Assembly: GCA_030248215.1 (NCBI GenBank)
Contig: JASANG010004034.1
Location: 1 to 64,000 of the forward strand
DNA: 64,000 nt
From: Enoplolaimus lenunculus
Lineage: Eukaryota > Nematoda > Enoplea > Enoplida > Thoracostomopsidae
Reading direction: 5' to 3'
Shown: positions 21,714-34,612 of the stretch, one piece after another
Numbering within the stretch: the stretch's first letter is position 1
Layout of the letters: every line of letters starts with the position of its first letter
The notes under the pieces: generated by a model
What the model saw: only the letters and a program-made list of their open reading frames with translations
Database searches by the model: none
What the model was told of the DNA's origin: nothing
Program-made: the position numbers and the translations under genes

Positions 21714-24700
21714 CTAAATTTAAAATTTAATATAAATTAAAGCGACACTGGAAAAATATACAGGTATTATAATAAATATAAAAATTACGTAATTTTCTAG
21801 CAAATTGCTTTTTTTAGGGCAATGAGTCTAATCTGTGTCAATAAAAAATGTTTACGTGAAAATTCTTAATTTGCTAAAAAAATACGGCTATGATAAAAAC
21901 ATTTTAATTCAGTTCATGATTTTTTTCAAAATTATAAAATTGACGATTCCCTCGTTTGAAAACTGCAGCAAAATCAAAGGTTGAATTTTCAAATATTTGC
22001 GAGCGAGTCGAGCGGATAGCCTGACCATTTTACAATTGATGTATCCAAATGAAAAATTGTAGTTTTATATGGGGTCGAAGGAATTTCCGATAGCTCAATC
22101 CCTTAGATTCGTCCTTGCGGCACATAAGCGAGTCAAAACTCAGACATAATTATAGCATTAAATCCTATTGCAACGGCCGTAATACATTTTCTTTCATGAA
22201 ACAGAGGGAGCTACACCCAGTGTTTTTCAGCACTTCTGCTTCTCACTCATGGTGATTGGTGCTGTGTACCGAAATAAGTAACTCCGGTTTTGTTGTTGAC
22301 ACGTGTAGAAACTGTTGAATTCCCAGGCGCGCATCCAGGGGGAATTGAGGTCTTTCATATAACTTTCGGTAGCAAAGACGACAAAAAATTGAAAATCTTG
22401 AGAAATTTGAAGCTTTTCCTATAACTCCTAGTTGCACAGACATCTCAAAACTGAAAATCCTGGCTACGCGCCTATGATGAGGCACCTGATCCACATGCGC
22501 GGTTACATTCGGACGCGCTTTTGAAAAGCGGAACATCGCTGGGACATGTTTCGAACTGAACACAAGTTTCGCATTTCGAGCCTCGCGAACTACATTGATG
22601 TAGTACTGCTTTTGACTTATCTCCTATAATAGTTAATGGTAAAAGCTATCCATAGTGTTTTAGAGCGCGCAGCGCAAAACGTGCGTTTAGTTTTATTTAT
22701 CATAAGAAGCAACACAGTCGTTTAGTTCCAAACTTGGTTGCAACACTTTATTCTCATAGGTAGTCATTTATATCTTGCAGCGTCAAGGCTACGTCCCTGT
22801 CATGGGGGGCGGGCCTTTGTTCGAGGATGCAAAGTAAAACAAATCTTCCATGTGATTCCGAAAACTGTAGGGCTTTCGACGCATTTAACATCTAGCTAGC
22901 ACGTTTTCTTCAGCGATTATACATTATACTAAAGCGTATGTGCCCCCGCTGCTGCACCCCTTGATAATAGTTAAAACAAGGTTCAATGTCGCGGACACGG
23001 ATGGCGTTGAGTTTCTGGATTACTGAATATTTTTGCCAAGTTAGCTGAAGTTGTTAACATCAGCATCACCGCTGTCTATCAATGCGTCCGTATTCGCTTG
23101 GGGAACTATTTGATAAAAAGTAAAAATGCCGCACAATAAAATTGTGGTTCATGAATTGTAAGGTATCTATACTTTCAAGACCCCTCTTCCGACTACGCAC
23201 CTGACGCTGTCGTGCGTGGGCCGTTATCTGACACGAACAGGCAGCAAAATCGGAAGTTTCGAAATATTCAAGTTAACTGGACTTATTATGTTATTCTGTG
23301 CCTATACCTATAAAGTTGAAAAGCTGCGTTAATGCATATTACAAACTTAGAGTGCTGCGCTGTACTTCGCGATTACGGCACCGTCCACCGAGCAGAAGTA
23401 CATACCAGGATTATAGGAAAAGTATTTTGGACATTGCCACCGCACGAAAAGCACGTTAGCCAAACTCACCATGGTAGCGGAGGCTACAAATTTTTAAGAG
23501 AGGCAAACAACGGTTTTTGGTGACTTTTGAGTGAGGTTGAAACTTACCTTGTGCTGTTGGTGTTGCAAAAGTTGGAGAGTCTGAGCCGATTTGTCGCCGT
23601 CTATAACTACGATGCGGAGTGCAACCCTATTTTAAAAATACCTGATCCGCATTTTCGTTTGCATTCGTTTTGCGTTTTAAACCCAGCTGCATCGGCCAAG
23701 CATGTCTTCCACAACTCACACGGTTGGCATTGAGTCGGACATTGATATATTATCCTTTTTGGGGGGTCGTCTGATGAAACAAATGTTAAATAAAATACTT
23801 ATATAACCAACATTTTGCAACATCAAACGTTTATCTGCATAAATAAAAAAGTGTGATCAAATTTATTGTTTGCCGAATAATTTGACAGCCTTGTTATCAC
23901 AAAGATTACAAAAAATGTTCCGCGTGGACAATGAAACCGGGCAATGTTGCTTTTAGGTGCGTGACAGCAGGTTAAGCGTATTTCTAAGACTAAGTCTAAG
24001 CCTAAGCCTAGGCCTAAGCCTAAGCCTGTGCAAAAAATAAAATCTAGAATCCAAGATTACTGTTTTTCAGACCCACCAGAAACCTATACGCCCATAAATG
24101 TTACATGGGCTATGAAAACAATCGATGATTGTTCAATAAATGTTTTTATCCTGCCAATTTCAGCCATTTTCTCTCGCTTGCTACGTTTGCTCACAAAATT
24201 TATAAAGGTGGATTTGTACGCTTTTCCACTCACATTCAGGTTGACGCTTTGACTTAGGATAACATTAGGCACATATTTAACATAAAAACATAGGCAAAGG
24301 CTTGGGCTTAGTTAAGTATTTTTCTATAGCCAAAGCTTGAACCAGGCTTATGAATGAAGTGTAGAAGAGCAAAGAGTATACTTAACAAATTATTGAGTGT
24401 TTATGAACTTACTAACACCACATTCGCTATTACACTTTTGTTTCGTGTCAAATATGGCTAGGTCAGCAGGACATGTTTGGGACTTTATGCAGGTTCCACA
24501 TGGTTTGCCTGGTTCTGTGCAAATGTAAACGGTAACTTGACTCCGATCAACTGAAAGTTTCAAGAAAAATACGGTAACTCAATTAGTCTCAATGTTATTA
24601 TTTGTGAACTTTAAGGTCTGTTAGCACTTTCGAAATACATCTGCATTACAGACTGTTTTCATGAACTGTCAATGAAAGAAAAAGAATTATCGCATAAAGC

Positions 24701-26280
24701 GTAGCGCTATACTTGTCGTTCGGCGTCTTCCTTCATCATCCGTCACCATGCACTATCGTACGTGAGTAATTCGCGTACGATAGCGCATCGTGACGCACGG
24801 TGTGATGGACGGGAAATTGTGCCACCCATACTCTTAAACACAGCCGTAGGATATATAATACAGAAGTGGTTCATTGTACGCACGCTTTCCACACAGTTTT
24901 CGAAATTGCAGCTTTTAACATAACAAAGGCGCCAGGGTAAGCATGGGATTATTCTAACCAGGATTAGGCTTATTAGTAAGTCTAGCTTAGCTTTCGGCTC
25001 AGGTTTAGACTGGAGGTTTACGCTTGTTGCCGAAAGCGTACATAAACCAAAAAGTGTACATGTTTTGCACAATAGTAAACGCAATGGTATCATTGAAGAT
25101 ATAAAAACACGCGATGCAAGTTTAAAACGCAATTATAGTTTCGTAATGCGTTGGCAAGCTTAACCTGGCAAGTAGCTGTACAGCCCAGCGACAGAGTACA
25201 TGTGGATTTCGGCTAACTTGATCGCCGTCTTCGGTTTCGGTTGAATTTTTGTCAGAGATTCGTGCAACTTTAGTAGTGAAATTTAATGTGTTGTTATAAA
25301 GTTAAGTTGTTTTGATGACTTTGTTTGCATATTTTGGCCAATTTTTACGGTTTAAATTATTGAAATTTTTCAACAAAACACAATGACAGCAATTTTTTGA
25401 TCACTCAACGTATAATATTGTTTCAATAATTTGAAGAATTTATTCGCTTGTAGCCATCAGCTTTGGCTTAAGCTCAATCACTATCTGCAGGTTTTCCACC
25501 TCTGGCTGCACGCTGACAGGCGATTGGAAATTAGAAATTTAACGTAATACATTAAAATCGGCAATTTGCATTTATCAAAATCACCAATGTGTAACTTTAG
25601 AAATTTTGAAAATTACTCCCACAGTGTGAACCACCGAGCTAAAAAACGTAAGAATCACTGAGGTCCGTAAACGATTCCTTAAAATTCTATGTCATCTCAC
25701 CAGGGTTTCATGCTTAGGGCGTCTGAAAGTTTTGATGGTCAGATATTAGACTCTGCTAATGTAATAAATATTTACTGAATTACACTGGTAGTGAAGCTTC
25801 CTATGAGCGAATCCCCCTTTGCTAGCCTTTGCACTGCCTAGCGCCAACAATTGCCTTTCTCTCTTCATGGTTTTCCCTGGAATCATATTCTCAATTGCGT
25901 AATAACACCTATCACCGCTCAATGATAGGTTTTCGAACTACGAGCAACAGGAAGTTGCAGATCTACAAGGAGCAAATCAATCCTTAAAAATGTGCTGACT
26001 TTTAACGGTCGCCATTTTGACGTTCGAGAGTTGCAATACCTATCAGCATCTGGTGATAAATGCTACCTTCATTTGAGAAACTGGGCACTTGTTGTAGCGG
26101 TTGACACTACGGTATTTTAAAACTTACAACATGGTGAATTTTGGTGACACATCTCTTTTGTGGGATGTCGTTGTGCGCCCAAGCATGCTGCATTTTCACA
26201 GTTAACGCATTCGCCAGGTACACCGATGGTAGGCGGACAACCCCAATCTTGTGCTTGAACGTTTGATGTATACGCAACAG
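21586..26280 (-). CDS. Gene C1: secreted six-cysteine module protein
   Basis: Four minus-strand exons join in frame through phase-1 introns: 26128-26280, 24413-24550, 23642-23770 and the stop exon 21586-21713 (548 nt, 3n+2 as required after a phase-1 first exon). The most 5' exon begins with the second half of a signal peptide (AVAYTSNVQAQD), so the product is secreted. Each exon carries one module. The ATG exon was not found right of 26283. The order of exon types (a, b, c, e) parallels the plus-strand gene B (a, b, c, c, d, e), and C1 and B face away from each other with 8 kb between them. That is an inverted duplication. Function unknown. Confidence 0.75.
21714..23641. other. Intron of gene C1, nothing else recognised
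   Basis: A minus-strand frame near 23340-23480 contains RWQC followed by an unpaired cysteine, possibly a dead module. The 106-codon minus frame at 22243-22563 shows no motif. Confidence 0.3.
23642..23770 (-). CDS. Gene C1 exon, type c module
   Basis: The acceptor is TGTTTCATCAG and the donor GTATTT, phase 1 at both ends, 129 nt. It reads RIIYQCPTQCQPCELWKTC, then LADAAGFKTQNEC and KRKC. Spacing C-x3-C-x2-C-x5-C-x12-C-x3-C. The WKTC..AD part is shared with exons at 39411 and 43906. Confidence 0.88.
23939..24110 (+). mobile_element. MITE family A, full copy
   Basis: The ends are GGGCAATGTTGCTTTTAGG and TGTTACATGGGC. The flanks AATGAAACC and TATGAAAAC match at 7 of 9. The core has seven CCTAAG units. 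It lies in the intron between exons 24413 and 23642. Confidence 0.8.
24413..24550 (-). CDS. Gene C1 exon, type b module
   Basis: The acceptor is CTTTCAG and the donor GTAAGT, phase 1 at both ends, 138 nt. It reads DRSQVTVYICTEPGKPCGTC, then IKSQTCPADLAIF..KC and NSEC. Spacing C-x6-C-x2-C-x5-C-x12-C-x3-C. The plus-strand partner is 36832-36966. Confidence 0.9.
24720..24830. repeat. Inverted repeat with CCGTCACC and TCGTACG arms
   Basis: CCGTCACCATGCACTATCGTACG is followed, after a short loop, by CGTACGATAGCGCATCGTGACG. The same words build the GC-rich hairpin cluster at 39569-39815, so this is a small dispersed foldback repeat. Confidence 0.65.
24831..26127. other. Intron of gene C1
   Basis: It includes a piece with ACCTATCACC..TGATAGG (near 25910) that recurs in decayed form near 15330, 16890, 26040, 46345 and 55455, so probably a short dispersed repeat. 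A 129-codon minus frame (24743-25132) lacks motifs and overlaps the inverted repeat. Confidence 0.35.
26128..26280 (-). CDS. Gene C1 exon, type a: signal end plus first module
   Basis: The acceptor is GCACTTTTAG and the donor GTAAGT, phase 1 at both ends, 153 nt. It starts with a signal peptide end (AVAYTSNVQAQ), then DWGCPPTIGVPGECVNC, ENAACLGAQ and an end with MCHQNSPCC. Spacing C-x9-C-x2-C-x4-C-x12-C-x5-CC. The plus-strand partner 34460-34612 has the same length. Confidence 0.88.
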
Positions 26281-26867
26281 CTAAAAGTGCTACTCGTATC
26301 GATTTCTAATTTATATCAAGGATTTTTGTCTCGTTGCAAGTTACCGCCACTACACTACCTCAAACTTATTCATTATTTTGCTAAATTTAAATTATTACAA
26401 AACACTCGGGAAACATAGCTAGAAACGCAAGCTAAATGATGACGTAAGGTAAAATACAACTTAGCTCATGCCTCTACAGTTCAATTAATGCTGAGAACAG
26501 GGCAAACTTCAATTAAAAATGCCGCAAGAGTCTTTGTTTGAGTGACTTAGTGGTCGCTTCCCAAGTGTAAAATACAGCACACTTTGGTCAGTGAAAAACG
26601 TTTCTAAAGTTTCGAAAAGAAAATTAGCACAATGCGAGCACTTGCGTTTTATAACAGGCCAAAAGAGGTGAAATGGTTTTATTTTCTATTTTGCCAAGTG
26701 CCAAATGTGGTTCTTGCTGTACGAAATTTGGATAATGTCCCTTACATTGTGCTTCATTTGAGTTGATACACGGTAGCTTATGGCTCCTGATGGCTTTCTC
26801 TGGTTTTAATTTAAAATATAAAAACAAACAAAAAATCTCTTAAACACAATATTGTGTAAAGTATAAA

Positions 26868-29800
26868 CTCACTGCAGAAAAAAGCCGCTTTCAAGGCAAA
26901 ATACATTGTAGAATTTGCACACAAAACAAACTTTTCAAATTTAAAATAATTTTAGCTTAAATCGAATATTTAAATAAACGATATTGGTCCTCCTATCTTA
27001 CCTATGCGGATCTAAACAGAATAATTTCAAGCGCATAAAAATCGTCTTAATTTGAAAATATCGGTAACACATGCGTATTTGAATATATATATATATGTAT
27101 ATATGCAGGTATGCGAATCCATGCTATTAAGCAATAGTGGGACGAATGCAACTTGACCTGAGTATTTGCTACAGGAGGGAATTTTAAACACAGTACGTCT
27201 TAGAATAAATTGCTAAAAATTTTGCATGCACAAAATTACAAAATATACACAAAACCAAACTACGAGAACAGTTTTAGTAGCTTTATACTCACATGATTAT
27301 TAATGAATGTACGTTGTTTACTATCTTTTAAACGATTTCTAGAAAGTCTGGATTATATAAACAAACTGAATTTTGGTCAAATAGTAGTATTTTAATGGCC
27401 GTTTAAAGACAAAACAATAGCCTAAAAAATTCGACAGAGTGTTGATAAAATTTTTGCAACGAAAATAAAATTTCTTCCAAAAATTTCGCTGCTGCTGAAA
27501 TTACTGTTACAGCCTTATTGCATAAATGACACTAAATTGACGATGTTTACATCACAAACATGTATATATCATATCTAAATAAAAGTAAACACCATTTTGT
27601 TTAAGGTTGCAGCGACACTAACAAGGCAAAAACGAGGAATCTTCTTCGAAGAATTGGCAAAAATTCGGCAAAAAATAACCAAAAAATTTATAGAATTATC
27701 GTCTACTTCTCAAAATGCAATTATTAGCTTAAAGCATGATTGTATGGCACTTGAAATACCGAATTGTTGGTAGCCATTAGACTAAATTTGCTTAAATTTA
27801 GCACTTGTTTTTCTCAAAGCAATGAATTGTACAACAGATGTTGCATCAGCCCCGCTCTCCAAATGCACTTAACAACAGTTTCAATATCAGTCACACGTTA
27901 CCATTTGTTTGACATGTACAAAAAATGTCCGCATAATTTCACTTGTCTGTGGACACAAAACAGTATCGCAAGATCTATGTACCTGACAATTACACTAGCT
28001 ACTAGCCACTTTGTCCACACACAATACAGAGGATGTTATAGGCTCTAATCTATATGGTTTTACTACATTTATTGCTTTGGATGACGCAGTTTTGTTGCAT
28101 GAATAATTCAATTCTTTAGCTTTCTGTGCTGAACGGTGTTTAGTATGGACGCGAATGCTGTGCAGTTTTGTCTAAACTTTAAATATATAATTTTTTAATT
28201 CTGGTACTTGACAGGCATTAAAACGCACGTGGGGGGGCAGGGCTGCAAGACATTTGTGAAAGACGTCTTTCATGCGCAAGCGTATCTTCATGATATGCGC
28301 ATCTTCTGTGACATCCATCCCTTTTGAAACAATGGCTGGGTTTTATTAACGCTACTTATGTACTACATCATACTTAAGTATGCGGTAACAAATTACAGAA
28401 CTAATTTTTAATACTTTTTAAATACGTCCGTAGGTTAAAAAAATACTTAAGCCATTGATCAAATTTGACGTGTTTAGGCTATTTTTGTTTAAACGCATAG
28501 TACCGCTTTTATAAAGCAAACCTATTGCTTCGTTGTTTGACACTTGCTGAAAGTTGATATTTATTGGTCTTTAGTCACAAAAAGATAAGTAAAAACGCAG
28601 TTAATATTTTGTTTTTCAGGAGCTATCGTTTTGTGTGTCTACCCCACACGAGGAGTCTTGTGTCCATAAAAATTTAAGTTATATAAATTTAAATTTGGGC
28701 ACAACATTGTGCGGAGAGCTCATTGAAAGCCCGAATATGTGACATTTTTCCAAAATTGATTCGGTTTTCAGCAAATACTAGCTGGAGGAAGGGATACCAG
28801 GCAACTGTTTACTCACGGAAGCAAACATACCTCATTATTGTACACAAGTCTTACATGTGTAACCTGAATGACATGCTGCAATTTTGTAGACTTTAGTATA
28901 TGCGTTGCGTTAAACCGTTATTCGTATATGATCAATTTCTACAACATTCAGCTGTACCTTTTATACCAAGGTTTCACCGGGATGTTTTTTAGAAGCGTAT
29001 GTTATACACGGAAACGCCCATCTTTGTTACTTCTGTATTGAAAGTGCTAAAGTTGCACTTGCATTGAGACATGTAAGCTAAATGCTTTAGTAAATTTTTG
29101 CATTTTTTACACAGAAATTTCATCAATATTCAGGTTAAATTTGTCGTTTACGCTCGTTAATCATGCGAGCATTTGTAACATATTGTGTAATGTTTATGGT
29201 GTGTTTAAAAATAGCAATTTTATACGTTAACAATACTTCATAACGATTTAAAATTAAATATGTTTACACTGTTTATGAGTTCTTAATTTCGAAACCATTA
29301 CGTTCAGGAACGTTGCCAGGATTTAAGCCGTAGACGGTATGACACTATAACATCATTGTGTTGGCCTCTATGATCCAGGTTGTTCTAAAGCCTGTTAAAA
29401 TTGCGTTTAACACTTGTGTCTCCAGAAATTTGGGAGAGTATGCTTTCCATCTAACAGTCCCCATGTATACCTTCCTGATGACAGGTATAAACCAATTCCT
29501 TGGACTTGATCATATTTTACTTAAACAATGACACTGCAATAAAGCTATGCCGGACCAATACTATTATTGGTATATCCAAAAATAGTGCACCATCCAAGTT
29601 ATACTGCGCACGCCAATGTCAAAAAATGTGCATGTTATTAGTTGCAGATGAAAAATTTACAAACATTACTGAGGCTTAATAATTTTATTGTTGTTTAGCT
29701 AATGTGCAGTGTTTTTTCATGTCATTTTTGGGCCAATTGACAGAAGTGGCATAGTATTTTGACGGGATGTTATTTTATATTTTTGACGAAGGTCAGGAAT

Positions 29801-32697
29801 TTCTGCAGCTTGGCTACAAAATGTTGTCCAGATTAAATGCCTCCGCCAATTTATTCTTTCCGCAAATATCTAGTCTTTCTGAGCAAAGAATGCCTGTGAA
29901 GTTTTATGAACTTTTTCTCGGTAGGATATTCTTAAACCACCTGGACCTTTTTAGCCAAATTAGCCGTCACTCTGCAAAATTGTCGTCTCTTTTCCTTAAA
30001 TACGCATACAAAAGTATCTGCTAAACAACTGCTATTTTAAATCGATGAAAGTTTTATTGCCACAAAATTTACACTGTATTGTTAAGGGTTGCTGTTTTTC
30101 AAGCTATTTTTGAACTATCACTTTATTTTAATGGTCTATTTCGATAGCAAGCTAAAAATTGTGACCTTATTTCTGTCGAGTGCAAGCAAATTCGCTAAGC
30201 ATTAAAACGACTGGACATTATTGACATTGGCGTGCGCAGTATAACCTGTATGGTGCATAGAAGAAACCATGTATGTAGGCGAGCGAACATTTTCTTAATG
30301 AATCCAAACTTCGGACTTATTTAATTGATTAAAGTCATTGCTTAGACCAGTTTTGCATATGAAATGTTTCTTCTTACGTGAACATTGATACAAATAAAAC
30401 ATTGCTTCAGTAGCAGCCATACTTATTCCAGAAATGTTGGGTTCATTATTACAGCTTGTAGCCGGGCCGAAGCAGTGAAACCCATACCCCCATTTGGGGA
30501 ACCACTCCCAAATTGGACTCCATCCCTTAGTCAGTTCAAATAAAATCCGCCATAGTTATAAAATGCGTCTGGCTTTTCTGTCGCTCCTATTTTTGCTGTA
30601 TCGTGATACTTTTAATGGCTTCAGAGACTTGAAATGTGTTAAAATAATCACCAGGCCTCCACCCTGGAATTTGGGAGAGCCAACTCTTGCATGCTCCAAC
30701 ACTGACTCGTAGATAATTCTCGACATTTTTATATACTTCAGCGTTAAGATTGGGTATAATAAAACCGTAGTTAAAGTGTGATCGGTTGCTTAAGCGAAGA
30801 CATAGAGCATTGATTTAAATAACATTTATATTAGTGTTTGTAATAATTTATTTTGTTTTCATATCGGGTAATGTATTTTGCACTGATTGCAGCTATTGTC
30901 CATAGTAAGTTTGTAACAACTATAACTCACTGCAGAAAAAAGCCGCAATCAAAGCAAAATACATTGTAGGATTTGCACACAAAATAATCTTTACAAATTT
31001 AAAATAATTTTGGCTTCTAAATCGAGTATTTCAATAAATAATATTGGTCCTCTTATCTATGCCTATACTTGAACTTTCATTGTTCTATAGATAGCGTAAT
31101 TTTGAGCTAGCAACACTAAACGTTGCATGAGTGGCACCAATGCGGGTCTAAACAGAATACTTTCTAGCGCATAAATCATCTTAATTCGATAATATCGGTT
31201 ACACTTGCTTATTTGGATATATATGCAGGTATGCGAATCCATTCTATTAAGCAATAGTGGGACGAATGCAACTTAACCTGAGTTTTACCCTACTAATATC
31301 TCAGCCCTTTGAAGCGTTAACATATTTAACCTGTTCCTGTTTCTGTTACGTTTTAGTCGTAAAAATGTATTAATGATAACGGGTTCTTTGCTACAGGGCA
31401 TGTCAAACACAGTATGTCTTAGAATAAAATCCTAACAAATTTGTATACACAAAATTACAAAATATACACAAAAAGCTTTATTTATACTCACATAATTATT
31501 AATGAATGCACGTTGTTTACTAACTTTTAAACGATTTCTAGAAAGTCTGGATACTCAGGCTAAATTTGTCGTTTATTAAGTTTTAAATTGCCGCTAATGT
31601 AGCTTCATAACGAAAGTTGTTGTTAGTTAACGTTATAAATTCAAATTTTCGGAAGAAACATTTAAAATTATACACACACCGTACGCTCGTTTATCATGTG
31701 AGCATTTGTAAAATATTGTGTAATTTTTATGCTGCGTTTAAATAGTAATTTTTTACGTTAACAATACTTCATAACGCTTTATAATTAAATATGTTAGCAC
31801 TTTTTATTCGTGCTTAATTTCGAAACAATTACGTTTAGGGACGTTGCCTGGATTAGAGGCCTGACGCTATAACACTATAACATCATTGTGTTGGCCTCTA
31901 GGGTCCAAGTTGCCTCTAAAGCCTGTTAAAATTGCGTTTCACTTGTGTCTCCAAAAATTTGGGAGAGTATACTTTCCTTACAGTCCCCGTGTATACATTT
32001 CCTGATGACAGGTGTAAACCATTTCCTAGGACTTGATCATAATTTAAACAATGACAGTGAAACAAACCGAATGCCGCGACCAATACTAATGTTGCTATAA
32101 CCAGAAATAGCAGAAACAGTGTATATATGTGATCGAACCTTTCTTAATGAATCCAAACTTCAGACTTAATTACATAGATTAAAGCCATTGCTTAGACCAG
32201 TTTAGCATATGAAATTTGTTCTTCTTACGTGAGCATTAATGCAAATAAAATGTTGCTTCAGTAGCAGCCATACTTATTCCAGAAATTTTGTCTTCATTAT
32301 TATTGTTCGTAGCAGGGCCGCAGCAGCCAAACCCATACCCTCATCTGGAGAACCACCCACAAATTGCACTCCATGCCTTAGTCAGTTCAAATAAAATCCG
32401 TCATAGTTTTAAATTGCGTCTGGCATTTCGGTCGCTTCGCTCGCAACGTTTCATTCCCTACTCGACATTATTATATACTTCAGCTGTTGAGTTTCGACAT
32501 TTTAATATACTTCAGCTGTTGAGATAGGGTATTATAAAACCGTAGTTAAAGTGTGATCGTTGCTTAAGTGAAGACTTAGAGCATTGATTCAAATAACATA
32601 TATAGTAGTATTTGTAATAATTTATTTTGTGTACATATTCTGTAATGTATTTTGCACTGATTGCAGCTATTGTCTATAGTAAGTTTGTTACAACTAC
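26868..32697. repeat. Tandem duplication of a non-coding block
   Basis: Unit 1 is 26868-30926 and unit 2 is 30927-32697, directly adjacent. Both begin AACTCACTGCAGAAAAAAGC and end with GCAGCTATTGTC(C/T)ATAGTAAG. Three matching segments keep the same order: 26868-27357 with 30927-31550, 29125-29560 with 31555-32075, and 30275-30925 with 32130-32695. Unit 1 holds about 2.3 kb extra (27358-29124 and 29561-30274). No coding signal was seen; it lies between the head-to-head genes C1 and B. Confidence 0.8.
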
Positions 32698-34459
32698 CAT
32701 TGTACATTAATTCAAGGCCAACCTTTTAAAACCACATTTTAATGCTGTACATAAAATTTTTTTACAAAGAATCCGAAGGTCTTTTCGGTTATCTCTCCTT
32801 GAACCGACGTTAGCCGAAAAATGACCCTATTTTTAAATTTTTTTCCATATTTATGTTTCTCATGACCTATTCTGATGGTATAACACAAAAATTTGAATTT
32901 CTATAAATTTGATTTCTAAGTTCCAAGAGGCTGCCGTCCATCACCGACTAAAAAATTTCCGAAAAAGGTTAGACAAGTTATAAAAATCATTCGACGCCGC
33001 TTGCAGAGCTGAGTCTAACGGATTCAAATGTTCCCCAATGAAACGGTTTTGCGAAATGATCAGGAAAGGTCATGAGAAGCGGAGCGATCGCCGACAGGGG
33101 ATGGGAGTAACAACAAACGAGTCGGAAGCCGTAAGCTTGTCACCATTCAGAAACGATAAGCCATCAAACTACGTTTATTTTATTCAGCAATAAAATAAAT
33201 TGCCAAAATTGAAGAACCATGTTTCGGATTTCGCATATTTCAAAAAGTGCTAAGTCTAATACAAATTTAAGCGTTTTATGCCTGTTGGGAGCCTAGGCCT
33301 GGGTGCCCCCACTTTAAATATGATGACTGCGGCAAGTGGAATTTTTGACCAAACGGATGAAGAGAAACAGTGTGACATCATTAAGCAATGCTTTTGTCGC
33401 CGTGCTGGCGGAGACTCCTATTTTAGTTAGCGGTAGCCTTGAAAGAAATATGTGAAATAAAATATGAGAATGAGTTTTATTCAAAATTCTAAGCTAGAAT
33501 TTTTGCAACTATGGCGTATTAAAACCCCGCAACTACCAATTTTGGCGTAAACTACGCAAGTAGGCTGATATGGGATATATTTCTTAATGAGCCTTATTTC
33601 ATAAGTTGGAGAGAAAACTGGCATACTTTGTACATGTGTGCAGTCATGCAGTAGCTCTGGTTCGGTAATTAGCCCACCGGCACTGTTCCCACTGCGCCAC
33701 GAATACGACTGCAGTTTCGCCAGTTCGTTGAAGCATTACACGCAGCTTTGCTTACCGTAGGCGGCACCAACGGTCAGTTTTCCGACCGAGGAAACACAAA
33801 TTTTGATCAGCACCAACTTAGTTGTCTTGCAATACCGAAATTGTCTTTGAGGACGGCGGCAAACGAGCGAAGCGAACAAAAATTTAGTGCTTTAAATTTT
33901 CTTTGTCATGTATGAGATTCTGATTATCATTTTTGTAGTGACAACACAAGAAGATATTCAATTCAAAACTGGACACTGCCTGTGTAGAAATTTGATATTT
34001 ATTTTAATTCTGTATAAAGTTTTCCAGTGTTTCACTCAACTAACAAAACTAATCGCAAGGTTAGTTTGCGGTGACGGAACTTTTTGACTTTTAGTCAAAT
34101 ACCTTGTTGCTAGTGACATATACAAAAAATGTTACTAAGGTTGGCACAGATGCGACCCATAGTACAGACCTGCTGTCGTGCATGGTTCTATTTGACATTA
34201 AAGTAAAATCCTCCAGAAATCGAACAGCATCCGCCCCTATAAAATCATAGTATACACATACAGTATTAAATACCCACAAGTGCGATATCAACCGGTGTAA
34301 TATTAAAACAATATTTATGCAAACCAACGTTTAATCATCCCAATGTAAGCGAGCCGCCAAGTCTTAAAACTCAAATCAAATGCCGACATTTTACTCCAGG
34401 TATCTGAAAACAAATCATATTGTTACGTTAGTATATATACAATCTTCAATCAATTTCAG
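32698..34459. other. Region upstream of gene B, first exon not found
   Basis: AT-rich. A promoter and an ATG exon ending in phase 1 should lie here or further left for gene B, but no convincing candidate was seen. An ATG with a good donor at 34380-34401 is in the wrong phase. The 78-codon minus frame at 34091-34327 has no motif. Confidence 0.35.
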
Positions 34460-34612
34460 CAGTGTTTCTCGCGTCAAACGTTCAAGCGCAAGATTGGGGA
34501 TGTGCACCTACCATTGGTTTACCTGGAGAATGCGTCAACTGTAAATATTCCGCATGCTTGGGCGCACAGCGGCATGCCACAAAAGATATCTGTCACCAAA
34601 ATTCGCCATGCT
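34460..34612 (+). CDS. Gene B exon, type a: signal end plus first module
   Basis: The acceptor is TCAATTTCAG and the donor GTGAGT, phase 1 at both ends, 153 nt. It reads AVFLASNVQAQDWGCAPTIG, then GECVNCKYSACLGAQ and ICHQNSPCC. It matches 26128-26280 almost throughout. The in-frame sequence runs past the donor, but splicing in phase 1 fits the next exon. Confidence 0.88.

Noticed and set aside
22243-22563. 106-codon minus-strand ORF as a gene
   Set aside because: No motif, no splice context, lies in an intron of gene C1.
23340-23480. Module exon on the minus strand with RWQC
   Set aside because: Only one cysteine is in place and no splice borders fit; at most a very old relic.
24743-25132. 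129-codon minus-strand ORF as a gene
   Set aside because: It overlaps a foldback repeat, has no motif and reads like chance in AT-rich DNA.
34380-34401. ATG plus donor as first exon of gene B
   Set aside because: The donor is in phase 2, and joining it to 34460 runs into a stop; the signal core would also be missing.
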